The translations under genes were made by a program, and so were the position numbers. Below are positions 36,690 to 45,458 of a stretch of DNA of 64,000 bases, one piece after another. The notes under the pieces were generated by a model that worked only from the letters and a program-made list of their open reading frames with translations, was not told the origin of the DNA and searched no databases. This DNA is from Thiolinea disciformis DSM 14473 (GTDB lineage: Bacteria; Pseudomonadota; Gammaproteobacteria; Thiotrichales; Thiotrichaceae), in NCBI RefSeq assembly GCF_000371925.1, contig NZ_AQVE01000005.1:62001-126000 (forward strand), read 5' to 3'. Positions within the stretch are counted from its first letter, which is position 1. Every line of letters starts with the position of its first letter.

Positions 36690-38096
36690 ATGAATCCAGA
36701 AATTCTCGGCCGTCTTCACAACCTACTCGGCGATCAAGGCTTGCGTACTGATCCCCTAAGTTGCCAAACCTACGGGCGTGATTGGACCAAAACGTATGAG
36801 CCAGCCCCGTCCGCCATTGCTTTGCCCACGTCCACGGCACAAGTCCAAGCGATTATTCAATTAGCCAATCAAAACGGTTTTAAACTGGTCCCTTCTGGTG
36901 GGAGAACAGGCTTAAGTGGTGGAGCCGTTGCTGCCCAAGGCGAGTTGGTCGTATCGCTAGCACGTATGAATAAAATATTAGCTTTCCATGCGCAGGATCG
37001 TAGTCTGGTTTGTGAGGCAGGCGTAATTACCGCACAGCTTCAGCAGTTTGCGGAAACTAAAGGGCTTTTTTATCCTGTCGATTTTGCCTCCGCCGGTTCT
37101 AGTCAAATCGGCGGCAATATAGCGACTAATGCAGGCGGCATTAAAGTGATTCGCTATGGTTTGACTCGTCAGCAGGTATTAGGTTTAGAAATTGTCACTG
37201 GCAAAGGCGAACTGCTTAAACTCAATCATGGCCTTGTAAAAAATGCGACAGGCTACGATTTACGCCATCTGTTTATTGGTTCAGAAGGCACCCTGGGGAT
37301 CATTACCCAAGCCACTTTACAGTTGCTTCGTGCACCGGAAAATCTCACCGTGTTGGTATTAGGTGTACCCGAATTTGCAGCGTTGATGCAGATCTTGCAA
37401 CGCTTTCAAGCGAACTTGGATTTAACGGCTTTCGAGTTTTTCTCAGATCGCGCGTTGCATTATGTGGTGCAAGATAAAGGACTAGCCAAACCTTTTGTGA
37501 CACCCGCGCCCTACTATGCTTTGCTGGAATTTGAAAATGACAGTGCGCAGCGCGAACAGGCGGCTTTGCAAGCATTTCAGGATTGCATTGAGCAAGGCTT
37601 CGTGTTGGATGGTGTGATGAGTCAAAGCCAAACTCAAGCGAAAAATTTATGGCGTTTGCGAGAAATGATTTCCGAAACGATTGCGGTGTATACGCCTTAC
37701 AAAAATGATTTGTCGGTGCGCGTTTCACTGGTGGCTGAATTCTTAAAGGCTGTCGACCAGATTGTGACCGAGCGCTATGCGGCATTTGAAGTGATTTGGT
37801 ATGGGCATATTGGTGATGGCAATCTGCATTTGAATATCCTCAAACCTGCCACGATGGACAAAGCTGAGTTCTTCGAGCATTGTGCCGCCGTCAATGAGCA
37901 AGTGTTCGTTTTAACGCAAAGTTTGCAGGGGAGTATTTCGGCGGAACATGGGGTGGGTTTATTGAAACGCGACTATTTAGCTTATAGCCGTAGTGCCGAG
38001 GAAATCGCTTATATGCGCGCCTTGAAAACCTTGTTTGACCCCCATTGGGTGTTAAATCCCAATAAATTACTCAGCATTGATACCTCATCACTTTAG
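36690..38096 (+). CDS. FAD-binding oxidase/dehydrogenase (GlcD/D-lactate type)
   Basis: 468 aa from the ATG at 36690 (an in-frame TTG precedes it). An FAD-binding type 4 domain has LVPSGGRTGLSGGAV and GSSQIGGNIATNAGGIKVIRYG. The C-terminal FAD-oxidase domain has WYGHIGDGNLHLNI and SAEHGVGLLKRDYL. Relatives oxidise D-2-hydroxy acids such as D-lactate, glycolate or D-2-hydroxyglutarate. The single-chain form without GlcE/GlcF partners leans toward D-lactate or D-2-hydroxyglutarate. Substrate not settled by sequence. Confidence 0.88.
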   Translation: MNPEILGRLHNLLGDQGLRTDPLSCQTYGRDWTKTYEPAPSAIALPTSTAQVQAIIQLANQNGFKLVPSGGRTGLSGGAVAAQGELVVSLARMNKILAFHAQDRSLVCEAGVITAQLQQFAETKGLFYPVDFASAGSSQIGGNIATNAGGIKVIRYGLTRQQVLGLEIVTGKGELLKLNHGLVKNATGYDLRHLFIGSEGTLGIITQATLQLLRAPENLTVLVLGVPEFAALMQILQRFQANLDLTAFEFFSDRALHYVVQDKGLAKPFVTPAPYYALLEFENDSAQREQAALQAFQDCIEQGFVLDGVMSQSQTQAKNLWRLREMISETIAVYTPYKNDLSVRVSLVAEFLKAVDQIVTERYAAFEVIWYGHIGDGNLHLNILKPATMDKAEFFEHCAAVNEQVFVLTQSLQGSISAEHGVGLLKRDYLAYSRSAEEIAYMRALKTLFDPHWVLNPNKLLSIDTSSL

Positions 38097-38157
38097 TGTA
38101 ATAGCATGTACTGCCCAGCCGCTCTACACTAAGTCCAGATAATACTGAGGATTAGCT

Positions 38158-38733
38158 ATGGCACGTACACCTTCAACAATGTTAGCTCTGGGCACGACTG
38201 CCCCTGATTTCTCCTTGCCAGAACCAGCAACAGGCAAAACCGTTTCCTTAAATAACTTTCAAGGCCAACCTTTATTAGTTGCTTTCATCTGCAACCATTG
38301 TCCTTATGTGTTGCATATTCAAAACGTGTTTGCGCGTTTTGCTGAAGAATATCAAGCCAAGGGTGTTGCCGTTGTTGCGATTAATGCAAATGATGTGGCC
38401 AATTACCCTGATGACAGTCCTGAAAAAATGATTCAGCAAGTCAACGATGTCCCTTATACCTTCCCCTACTTATTTGATGAATCTCAGCAAGTAGCAAAAG
38501 CTTATCAAGCCGCCTGTACGCCGGATTTCTTCTTATTTGATGCGCATCACAAGCTTTATTATCGCGGTCAATTCGATGGCTCACGTCCACGCAATGACGA
38601 ACCAATCACAGGTCAAGATATGCGTGATGCTGTCGATAGTTTGTTGGCAGGCATGGCAGCACCAGAGAATCAGGTAGCTTCTTTGGGTTGTAATATTAAA
38701 TGGAAGGCTGGGAATGCACCGAGATATTTTTAG
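38158..38733 (+). CDS. Thioredoxin-fold (AhpC/TSA-like) protein
   Basis: 191 aa. A thioredoxin-like fold with C45-N-H-C48-P-Y-V at the usual redox site (VAFICNHCPYV). The domain begins LGTTAPDFSLPEP, as in peroxiredoxin-like proteins of this family. DFFLFDAHHKLYYRGQFD is the typical later strand. No signal peptide, so cytoplasmic. It likely acts as a thiol reductase or peroxiredoxin-like protein; substrate unknown. Confidence 0.87.
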   Translation: MARTPSTMLALGTTAPDFSLPEPATGKTVSLNNFQGQPLLVAFICNHCPYVLHIQNVFARFAEEYQAKGVAVVAINANDVANYPDDSPEKMIQQVNDVPYTFPYLFDESQQVAKAYQAACTPDFFLFDAHHKLYYRGQFDGSRPRNDEPITGQDMRDAVDSLLAGMAAPENQVASLGCNIKWKAGNAPRYF

Positions 38734-38836
38734 CTTTTATGAGCGTGATTAACTGAACATCAATTTCATAATGTACACTTTATAGAAATTACTATAAAAT
38801 TTGCTATACCCAATTAAATTTAAAGCTAGGTATTTA

Positions 38837-39307
38837 ATGAAGAAGCTCATAATTTTTTTTATTTCGGCTTTTCTTTTAGCAGGTTGTGTCGTTAAAGCCC
38901 AAATTAAGGAGTCTCCTGAAATGCGACGGGGCACTGTTGAAGAACAAAAACTGGTCGCAAAAGCATCTGGTACTTTCTTAGAAAAATTGGATAAGGGGAA
39001 AATAGATGAAACATGGGAGACTGTGAGCCCATTACTACAGCAAAGCTTAAACCAAAAGAATTGGTTCACCACCCTGCATCAGATGCGTGATGCTGTTGGC
39101 ATGGTTAAACATCGCAAAATTGTAGCTATTGCTTTCATGAATACTGTTGATGACGCACCGGTGGGCGAGTATGCCATGCTTGGAACAGAAACTCATTTCC
39201 AAAATTTAAGTGCCAATGAAAGAGTGGCTTTACATAATGATCAAGGCACTTGGAAAATTATGGGATATTTTATAGAAAAAACCTATAAACTAAAGCTTAA
39301 GCCTTAA
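38837..39307 (+). CDS. DUF4019-like lipoprotein
   Basis: 156 aa from the ATG at 38837; the frame extends to 38801 but only this start gives the signal sequence MKKLIIFFISAFLLAGC with lipobox LLAGC (Cys17). The mature part (about 40-156) has the DUF4019 pattern (TFLEKLDKGKIDETWETVSPLLQ ... KNWFTTLHQMRDAVG). It is membrane-anchored; function unknown. Confidence 0.72.
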   Translation: MKKLIIFFISAFLLAGCVVKAQIKESPEMRRGTVEEQKLVAKASGTFLEKLDKGKIDETWETVSPLLQQSLNQKNWFTTLHQMRDAVGMVKHRKIVAIAFMNTVDDAPVGEYAMLGTETHFQNLSANERVALHNDQGTWKIMGYFIEKTYKLKLKP

Positions 39308-39524
39308 ATTTATAGGCCTCTCTAAACAAGAAGCTATTTTTCATATACTTAGAATCGCTTAAAATTATTGATTTCAGTTTTTCTAAAATTGAAATAATTC
39401 AATAACCGATTAGCTCCTCAGATCGATATTTTTTACAGTGCTAACAGATAAAACACCGGTAATTAAACAAGGTAATTTACTAGCCTAAATATTGGCTCAA
39501 CTTAACCCCAAACCGTAATAAACA

Positions 39525-40715
39525 CTAATACAACATCCCAAACATCCATAAAGGTACACGCCGCCCATCACCCACTACCACATCATCCAGTATCGCATAG
39601 CTTTGCGCTTGTCCTTTGAGTTGCTTCAAACTTTTATTTGCCCCGCCAATCTCAAAAATCCAGTCATCATCAACGCTAAAATCCCCTTGATCGTGGTAAT
39701 GCACTTGATGTTGATAGCTTAATTGAGAAACAAAAAAGGTTTCACGTAAAAAACCGCTATTAGGTGCAGCACACAATACTTGAAAGAGATTAGCGTTATC
39801 CAATAATAATTTATCCGGCTTATTTACCGTGCGCATTCCAGAACCAGCACGCACTATATGAATTAGGCTACCCGCTTGCATGCGCTCTAAATATTTCGCT
39901 AAGGTTGCCCATGATGTGCCAACCGCTGCACTCAGTTTGGAAATATTCAGCTCAACAGGGTCAGTGCTACACAGCATATAGAGCAACTTTTTTAATTTAT
40001 CGAGCTTGCTAGTTTCAATCGAATAAATGCCTGCTAAATCCGAGTCTATGGCTTGATTAATCACTTCTAATAATTTGCGCGGGTAATTATCCAAAGACTC
40101 ACGATAAAATGGATAAGCGCCATAATTTAAATATTTTTTAAATTGCTCAATCGGGCGAACTTGACGCATGATCTGCTGCGCAAGATTCACATGCTGGTCT
40201 AATAATTCCGGCAAGCTCATAGCAGCAAATGTTTGTCCTGTCTCAATCTCCATAAACTCACGCAAGGATAAAACTGGCAAGTGGTAGACCACCGCACGGC
40301 GTGATAAATCGCCTAACTCATGTTCAATTCGTAAGGCTGACGAACCTGAAAAGATCACTTGCAAGTCAAAGGTGTCACGAATGGCTTTGAGGTGAGCCGC
40401 AAAATTTTTGCTTTTATGAATTTCGTCTAATAACAAGAGTTGCCCGCCTTCTTGGTAGAAAGTTTGGGCTAGCTCATACAAACTCACATCAACCATCGCG
40501 GGATGATCACAGGCAATATACAAGATGCGTGCAGGTTCAATACCAGCATTTAAGGCATGTTGTAGCAGTAAAGTGGTTTTACCACAGCCTCGCGCGCCTT
40601 TAATACCAATCAAAGCTTCTTTAAAATCAATTTTTTGGAGCAAAAAGCGCTGATAGTTTGGCTGCGGACGAGCCAGAATAAAAGCCGAAGCTTGGCGTAG
40701 GATGTTGGGGATCAT
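39525..40715 (-). CDS. AAA-type ATPase with DUF4143 domain
   Basis: 396 aa. Walker A is GARGCGKTTLL (about 40-50) and Walker B LLLLDEIHKS (D97-E98). The C-terminal part, from about residue 190, is the DUF4143 region with a winged-helix-like stretch (LSAAVGTSWATLAKYLERMQAG). Such stand-alone ATPases are widespread in bacteria and archaea, often in variable regions, with no firm role. Its neighbours (Uma2, DUF433) are also accessory genes. Confidence 0.88.
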   Translation of the reverse strand: MIPNILRQASAFILARPQPNYQRFLLQKIDFKEALIGIKGARGCGKTTLLLQHALNAGIEPARILYIACDHPAMVDVSLYELAQTFYQEGGQLLLLDEIHKSKNFAAHLKAIRDTFDLQVIFSGSSALRIEHELGDLSRRAVVYHLPVLSLREFMEIETGQTFAAMSLPELLDQHVNLAQQIMRQVRPIEQFKKYLNYGAYPFYRESLDNYPRKLLEVINQAIDSDLAGIYSIETSKLDKLKKLLYMLCSTDPVELNISKLSAAVGTSWATLAKYLERMQAGSLIHIVRAGSGMRTVNKPDKLLLDNANLFQVLCAAPNSGFLRETFFVSQLSYQHQVHYHDQGDFSVDDDWIFEIGGANKSLKQLKGQAQSYAILDDVVVGDGRRVPLWMFGMLY

Positions 40716-40872
40716 AATTAGATTTACTCCATCAGCTATGAAGTAGAGTTTAGAGTAAATTCGTTATTATTAGTATTTCTATTTTATAGAAAATAGAGTT
40801 TTCTTCTCATTTTAGAAACTGATACAACTCATCCACACTCACATCCAAACCCACTGACTCCAAGCGCGCGCT

Positions 40873-41370
40873 TTACCCAGTGGTAAAATATTCCATGCTC
40901 CACTCATTACGCCGCCGATAGATTTCTACATAAGGCGAATCTTGTGAGCACAATAAATACTCTTGCAAAGCCGGAATCAGTCGATAGCCACTGAGCTTTT
41001 CCGCACGATCTTTTTGCACAGTACTGACTGATAACACTTCAATGATTAAACAGGGGGCTTTATTCGCATAAGTGTCGGTTTCTTCTTCGCAGCTCACTTG
41101 TACATCAGGGTAATAGACGCGCGTATCACCCAAGGTTTCGATAGCCACTTTCATATCGGATTGGAAGACTTGGCAGCGTGAACCTGCTAAATGGTTAAAC
41201 AACACGTTTGCCAGTTTCATGCTAAGAATATTATGGTTCCGACTAGCACCCGCCATCGCATAAACCAGCCCATTATTGTATTCGCAGCGCATGCCCTCAT
41301 CAGCACGATCATTTTCTAGGCGCAAATAGTCCTCAGGGGCAACATAGTTGGTTTGTGGTACTGCACCCAT
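40873..41370 (-). CDS. Uma2-family (DUF820) nuclease-like protein, cut by an in-frame stop
   Basis: 165 aa. The PD-(D/E)XK-type core is visible: YYPDVQV (D89) and CLIIEVLSVST (E111), followed by KDRAEKLSGYR with its lysine. The reading frame stops at TAA (40875-40873), but in the same frame it continues for 21 more codons to a TGA at 40807. Those codons read LESVGLDVSVDELYQFL, the standard C-terminal element of Uma2 proteins. A single C-to-T change (CAA to TAA) would explain this. The core motifs remain, so activity may or may not persist. It follows the DUF433 gene by 39 bp. Confidence 0.85.
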   Translation of the reverse strand: MGAVPQTNYVAPEDYLRLENDRADEGMRCEYNNGLVYAMAGASRNHNILSMKLANVLFNHLAGSRCQVFQSDMKVAIETLGDTRVYYPDVQVSCEEETDTYANKAPCLIIEVLSVSTVQKDRAEKLSGYRLIPALQEYLLCSQDSPYVEIYRRRNEWSMEYFTTG

Positions 41371-41409
41371 TGGAAAATATCCTTTTCTAACCAGTAATAT
41401 TTTTCATGC

Positions 41410-41616
41410 TTAAGCTGCCATTTTTTCAAAAGCTACTTCCGCACCTTGTAAAACATGACGTACTTGCTCAAAGGAAACCGTGGGAAAGTCTTCTAAAAAG
41501 TCCTTCACGCTATCACCAGCTAATAAATAATCAAATAAGTTTCTAACGGGAACCCGCGTCTGACTAAAGACTAAGACTCCGCCTAAAACCTCTGGGTTAC
41601 TACTGACCATCGACAT
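41410..41616 (-). CDS. DUF433 protein (antitoxin-like)
   Basis: 68 aa. The DUF433 pattern is clear: SNPEVLGGVLVFSQTRVPVRNLFDYLLAGDS then VKDFLEDFPTVSFEQV. DUF433 proteins are small helix-turn-helix-like proteins often paired with a DUF5615 PIN-like toxin. Here the next gene is instead an Uma2 protein, so it may be an orphan antitoxin or part of an unusual pair. Confidence 0.85.
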   Translation of the reverse strand: MSMVSSNPEVLGGVLVFSQTRVPVRNLFDYLLAGDSVKDFLEDFPTVSFEQVRHVLQGAEVAFEKMAA

Positions 41617-41772
41617 ACTGAGTTACCTTAGAGAACAGGGTGGTTAGTGATTATATCAAAGATAGTTTAGTGTTTAGACCTAGTATTAGTGATTTATAGA
41701 CAAAGCCGCTAGAATACTCCCCCATCTCTAACTCCCAACAACTAGACCTGCAATCTGGTTAAGGAACTCAAC

Positions 41773-43128
41773 ATGAAAAAGCCAGAATTACTCGCGCCTG
41801 CGGGTAGCCTAAAAATGATGCGTTATGCGCTTGCTTATGGCGCTGATGCGGTCTACGCCGGACAGCCACGCTACAGCCTTCGAGTACGCAATAATGATTT
41901 CCAAAACGACGTACTCGCACAGGGCATTAACGAAGCGCACGCCATGGGCAAACAGTTTTTTGTTGCTGCCAATACCATGCCGCACAATAGCAAAGTTAAA
42001 ACATTCATTCGCGACCTTGAACCCGTTGTCCAAATGAAACCAGATGCTTTTATTATGGCCGACCCTGGTTTAATAATGATGGCTCGCGAAACGTGGCCCG
42101 ATTTAACCATTCATTTATCCGTGCAAATGAATACGGTGAATTACGCCAGCGTCAAGTTTTGGGGAAAAATGGGGGTAAAACGTATTATTTTATCCCGTGA
42201 ATTATCGTTGGATGAAATTGCCGAAATTCGCCAAGAATGCCCTGACATGGAATTAGAAGTATTTGTGCATGGCGCACTCTGTATTGCTTATTCAGGACGC
42301 TGTTTATTGTCTGGTTATTTTAATCACCGCGACCCCAATCAAGGCACTTGCACCAATTCCTGTCGTTGGGATTATAAAACAACGGCTGCTGCTGAAACAC
42401 CTGATGGTACTTATGTACCTGCTGAAGCGATTTTATCCATGGATGCGTTTAATCAAATTGCAAGTACTGCCGATTGTGGCAATCAACAGCGTCATCCCTT
42501 AGCCGACCGTGTGTATTTCTTGGAAGAGGCCAGCCGCCCGGGTGAATTATTGCCGGTGATGGAAGATGAACACGGCACGTATATTATGAACTCCAAGGAC
42601 TTACGCGCGATTGAGCATGTGCAGCGCTTGTGTGAAATTGGCGTGGATAGCTTAAAAATCGAAGGGCGTACTAAATCACATTATTATGCTGCCCGCACAG
42701 CACAGGCATATCGGCAAGCCATTGATGATGCGGCTGAAGGTCGTCCATTTGATCCTAAGCTCTTGGGTATCTTAGAAAACTTGGCAAATCGTGGTTATAC
42801 CGATGGCTTCTATGAGCGCCATCATACGCATGAGTATCAAAACTATATGCAGGGTGCTTCGCAATCTCACCAGCAGCAATTTGTTGCAGAAATGACTGGC
42901 TATGATGCAGCAAATGGCTGGATGGATGTGGAGGTGAAAAACCGTTTTGCGGTGGGTGATCGTTTAGAGTTAATTGTGCCCAATGGGCAAAATCAAGAAT
43001 TCACTTTGGAAGCTATGCGCAATAAGCACGGCGAACCGATTGAAGTAGCACCAGGTAGTGGTCATTTTGTGAAGATTCCAGTGCCGAGTTTGCAGACGGA
43101 TAAAGTCTTGGTGAGTCGGTTTTTGTAG
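41773..43128 (+). CDS. trhP: U32-family tRNA hydroxylation protein TrhP (YegQ)
   Basis: 451 aa. A peptidase-U32-like protein; MKKPELLAPAGSLKMMRYALAYGADAVYAG and VFVHGALCIAYSGRCLLSGYF ... GTCTNSCRWDY are conserved, including the cysteines thought to hold an iron-sulfur cluster. In E. coli, TrhP (YegQ) makes 5-hydroxyuridine at tRNA position 34 using prephenate. AAGGA lies 8 nt before the ATG. The C-terminal beta-barrel (about 360-450) is present. Confidence 0.92.
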   Translation: MKKPELLAPAGSLKMMRYALAYGADAVYAGQPRYSLRVRNNDFQNDVLAQGINEAHAMGKQFFVAANTMPHNSKVKTFIRDLEPVVQMKPDAFIMADPGLIMMARETWPDLTIHLSVQMNTVNYASVKFWGKMGVKRIILSRELSLDEIAEIRQECPDMELEVFVHGALCIAYSGRCLLSGYFNHRDPNQGTCTNSCRWDYKTTAAAETPDGTYVPAEAILSMDAFNQIASTADCGNQQRHPLADRVYFLEEASRPGELLPVMEDEHGTYIMNSKDLRAIEHVQRLCEIGVDSLKIEGRTKSHYYAARTAQAYRQAIDDAAEGRPFDPKLLGILENLANRGYTDGFYERHHTHEYQNYMQGASQSHQQQFVAEMTGYDAANGWMDVEVKNRFAVGDRLELIVPNGQNQEFTLEAMRNKHGEPIEVAPGSGHFVKIPVPSLQTDKVLVSRFL

Positions 43129-43440
43129 CCTTCTTACCTGCCCTCTTGCACTTTAGATGGCATAGCTTGCGCTAAAGAACTCTCTATTCTTTAGCGTGTT
43201 CCTAGCCTCTAAACTTAGACACCTGCTTCATAAAGTACGGTTGTAAAATCAGCATAGCCTCAAATAAATCATCATAATTCGGCATAAGCATTTCGGTTTT
43301 TGTTATTTCAATTCACAAACGCTTTTATCTACATTAGCGTTTACTCAAAACACTCAAACGTTTTTATCAGGTCTTATGCAAGCACGACTATTAATTGCGA
43401 CTCGACGCTCTTCTGCGTCTTCAAGGTGGAGGATAACTCA
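43129..43440. other. 312-bp region between trhP and fccA
   Basis: No gene recognised. It holds a terminator-like hairpin soon after trhP (CGCTAAAGAA 43170-43179 with 43187-43196, no T-run). A small GACGC/GCGTC hairpin lies just before the fccA ribosome site. The upstream extension of the fccA frame to 43300 has no signal of translation. The fcc promoter must lie here, but I cannot place it confidently. Confidence 0.5.
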
Positions 43441-43776
43441 ATGAAGCTTACTGTTGTGTCGAGCACACTAGCACTTTTGCTAGCTTGCCAAGCGTTTGCC
43501 TATGCGGCTGAGGAGGTGAAAATCACCCGCGCCTCACTACTCACACAACCTTGCTTTGCCTGCCATGGGGTTAACGGGAATAGTGTTGGATTACCTATTC
43601 CTAACATCACTGGTCAAACGGAAGCTCAACTTTATGAGGTATTAATGGCTTTAAAAAAGGGGGAGCGACCGTCTACCTTAATGACACGCATCACCAAAGG
43701 CTATTCAGATGAGGATTTAAAACTCATCGCTGGCTATCTCGCTACCCCAGCTGCTGACACTAAACCGGCCAACTAA
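43441..43776 (+). CDS. fccA: Flavocytochrome c sulfide dehydrogenase, monoheme cytochrome subunit
   Basis: 111 aa from the ATG at 43441, preceded by GGAGG. A signal peptide (TLALLLACQAFAYA) exports it. One class I cytochrome c domain has the heme site C38-F-A-C41-H42; a Met in PSTLMTRI is the probable sixth ligand. It carries electrons from the flavoprotein FccB to downstream cytochromes. fccB starts 12 bp after it. Confidence 0.9.
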   Translation: MKLTVVSSTLALLLACQAFAYAAEEVKITRASLLTQPCFACHGVNGNSVGLPIPNITGQTEAQLYEVLMALKKGERPSTLMTRITKGYSDEDLKLIAGYLATPAADTKPAN

Positions 43777-43788
43777 AGGAGTTCCTGT

Positions 43789-45093
43789 ATGACACAGTTT
43801 TCACGCAGACATTTTCTCAAACTGGGAGCTGGCTTAGGGGCAGTAGGTTTAATGGGCTTTCCCCTTATATCGTTTGGCGCAGCGGCAAAGGTTGTCGTTA
43901 TTGGCGGCGGTAGTGGTGGCGCCACCGCAGCACGCTATATAAAGCACTACGATCCCAGTATCGAGCTTACTTTGATTGAGCGTAACCCGACTTACCATAC
44001 TTGCTATATGAGCAACGAAGTCTTAGCTGGCGATCGTACCCTAGAGCAGATTAGTTTTGGCTATGAGGGTCTGAAAAAAGCAGGTATCAATGTCGTGATT
44101 GATGAGGTCACTACAGTTGATCCTGCTGCTAAGAAAATTGCCACAGCAAAAGCTGAATTCAATTATGACAAATTGATCGTCGCGCCCGGAACTGATTTAA
44201 AGTGGGACGCGATTGAGGGTTATAATGAGGACGCTGCGAAAGAGATTCCTCATGCTTGGAAAGCCGGTGAACAAACCACACTATTACGTGCCCAACTCGA
44301 AGCCATGCCTGATGGGGGCGTAGTGGTGATTACTGCACCGGCCAACCCCTTCCGCTGTCCGCCAGGGCCTTATGAGCGCGCCAGCCTCATTGCCCAATAC
44401 CTTAAGGAAAAGAAGCCAAAATCTAAGCTGATTATCCTAGATGCTAAACCCTCCTTCGCCAAACAAGACTTGTTTATGCAAGGCTGGGAAAAGCTCTATG
44501 GCTATAAAACGGATAATAGTTTGATCGTATGGAAAGGCTTAGAAGATCAAGCCAATGTTACTAAAGTCGATGTGAAAACCCGTACCGTCACTACCGATTT
44601 TGGCGATACTGTAAAAGCAGATGTTTTGAATATTATCCCTGCCCAAAAAGCAGGAAAACTAGCTTTTGACTTAGGATTGACCGGTGATTCAGGCTGGTGT
44701 CCGGTTGATTTCAAAACCTTTGAATCCACCAAGCACAAGGATATTTATGTGATTGGGGATGCTTGTATTGCAGGGGCTATGCCTAAGTCCGCTTATTCCG
44801 CGAACTCACAAGCCAAAACCGCTGCTGCCGCTGTCGTTGCTGCTTTGCGCTCCATCGAATTGCCGGAAACCTCGCATATCAATACTTGCTACAGTTTAGT
44901 AGGCAGGGAATATGGCATTTCCGTTGCAGGGGTTTATAAAGTCGGTACGGGCGAGGATGGCAAAACCAGCATTATTGCCGTGAAAGATTCCGGCGGTGTT
45001 TCGGCCAAAGACGCTGACGACACTACACGCCGCGCCGAAGCGGCTTATGCACACGGTTGGTATAAAAACATCACCGCCGAAATGTTTGGCTAA
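43789..45093 (+). CDS. fccB: Flavocytochrome c sulfide dehydrogenase, FAD subunit
   Basis: 434 aa. A twin-arginine signal (SRRHFLK then a hydrophobic stretch) sends the folded flavoprotein to the periplasm. The FAD-binding fold begins [30 protein letters not shown] and the later NTCYSLVG contain the cysteines expected to form the redox disulfide that receives sulfide sulfur. The C-terminal FCSD flavin-binding domain (about 360-434) is present. It oxidises sulfide to polysulfide or sulfur and passes electrons to FccA. Confidence 0.94.
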   Translation: MTQFSRRHFLKLGAGLGAVGLMGFPLISFGAAAKVVVIGGGSGGATAARYIKHYDPSIELTLIERNPTYHTCYMSNEVLAGDRTLEQISFGYEGLKKAGINVVIDEVTTVDPAAKKIATAKAEFNYDKLIVAPGTDLKWDAIEGYNEDAAKEIPHAWKAGEQTTLLRAQLEAMPDGGVVVITAPANPFRCPPGPYERASLIAQYLKEKKPKSKLIILDAKPSFAKQDLFMQGWEKLYGYKTDNSLIVWKGLEDQANVTKVDVKTRTVTTDFGDTVKADVLNIIPAQKAGKLAFDLGLTGDSGWCPVDFKTFESTKHKDIYVIGDACIAGAMPKSAYSANSQAKTAAAAVVAALRSIELPETSHINTCYSLVGREYGISVAGVYKVGTGEDGKTSIIAVKDSGGVSAKDADDTTRRAEAAYAHGWYKNITAEMFG

Positions 45094-45458
45094 AACGTTT
45101 AGCGCACCCACCCAGCAATACGCTTATCAGCGCGTGTCCATTTTCTACAGTAAAATTGATCGATAAGCGTATTTTTCTTGGCAAACCTGCCGCTTTTGGT
45201 GTGGCGGGTATCATTTTAAACCGCTTTCGCTGAAACCCCTTGCTTTTTAAGGAGCGTTAACTGTCGTGCCGCAGAAATGTGAGTTAGTTTGGGCGAGTGG
45301 TAGCGCTAAAAATAAAAGACTGGGAAATATAAGTTGCTTTTCCTGCGATGAAATCTATGCCTTCACTAATAACACCTAAATTTTTAATGGTAATATCCAT
45401 ACACTACTAACGGCGACTGATAGTTAAGACCTGAAAACTGTAACACAATATTAGTGCA
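45094..45458. other. 365-bp region between fccB and ygiQ
   Basis: No coding frame is supported. It contains the elongated hairpin at 45117-45176. The rest, about 45180-45458, shows nothing I recognise. Confidence 0.5.
45117..45176 (+). terminator. Long hairpin, probable terminator of fccAB
   Basis: AATACGCTTATC (45117-45128) is perfectly complementary to 45162-45173, and an inner ATTTT/AAAAT extends the fold. TTTTT ends it (45172-45176). The unusually long arm could also serve as an RNA stability element. Confidence 0.55.

Noticed and set aside
37345-37785. 146-codon minus-strand frame inside the FAD oxidase
   Set aside because: Antisense to a conserved coding region with no independent support.
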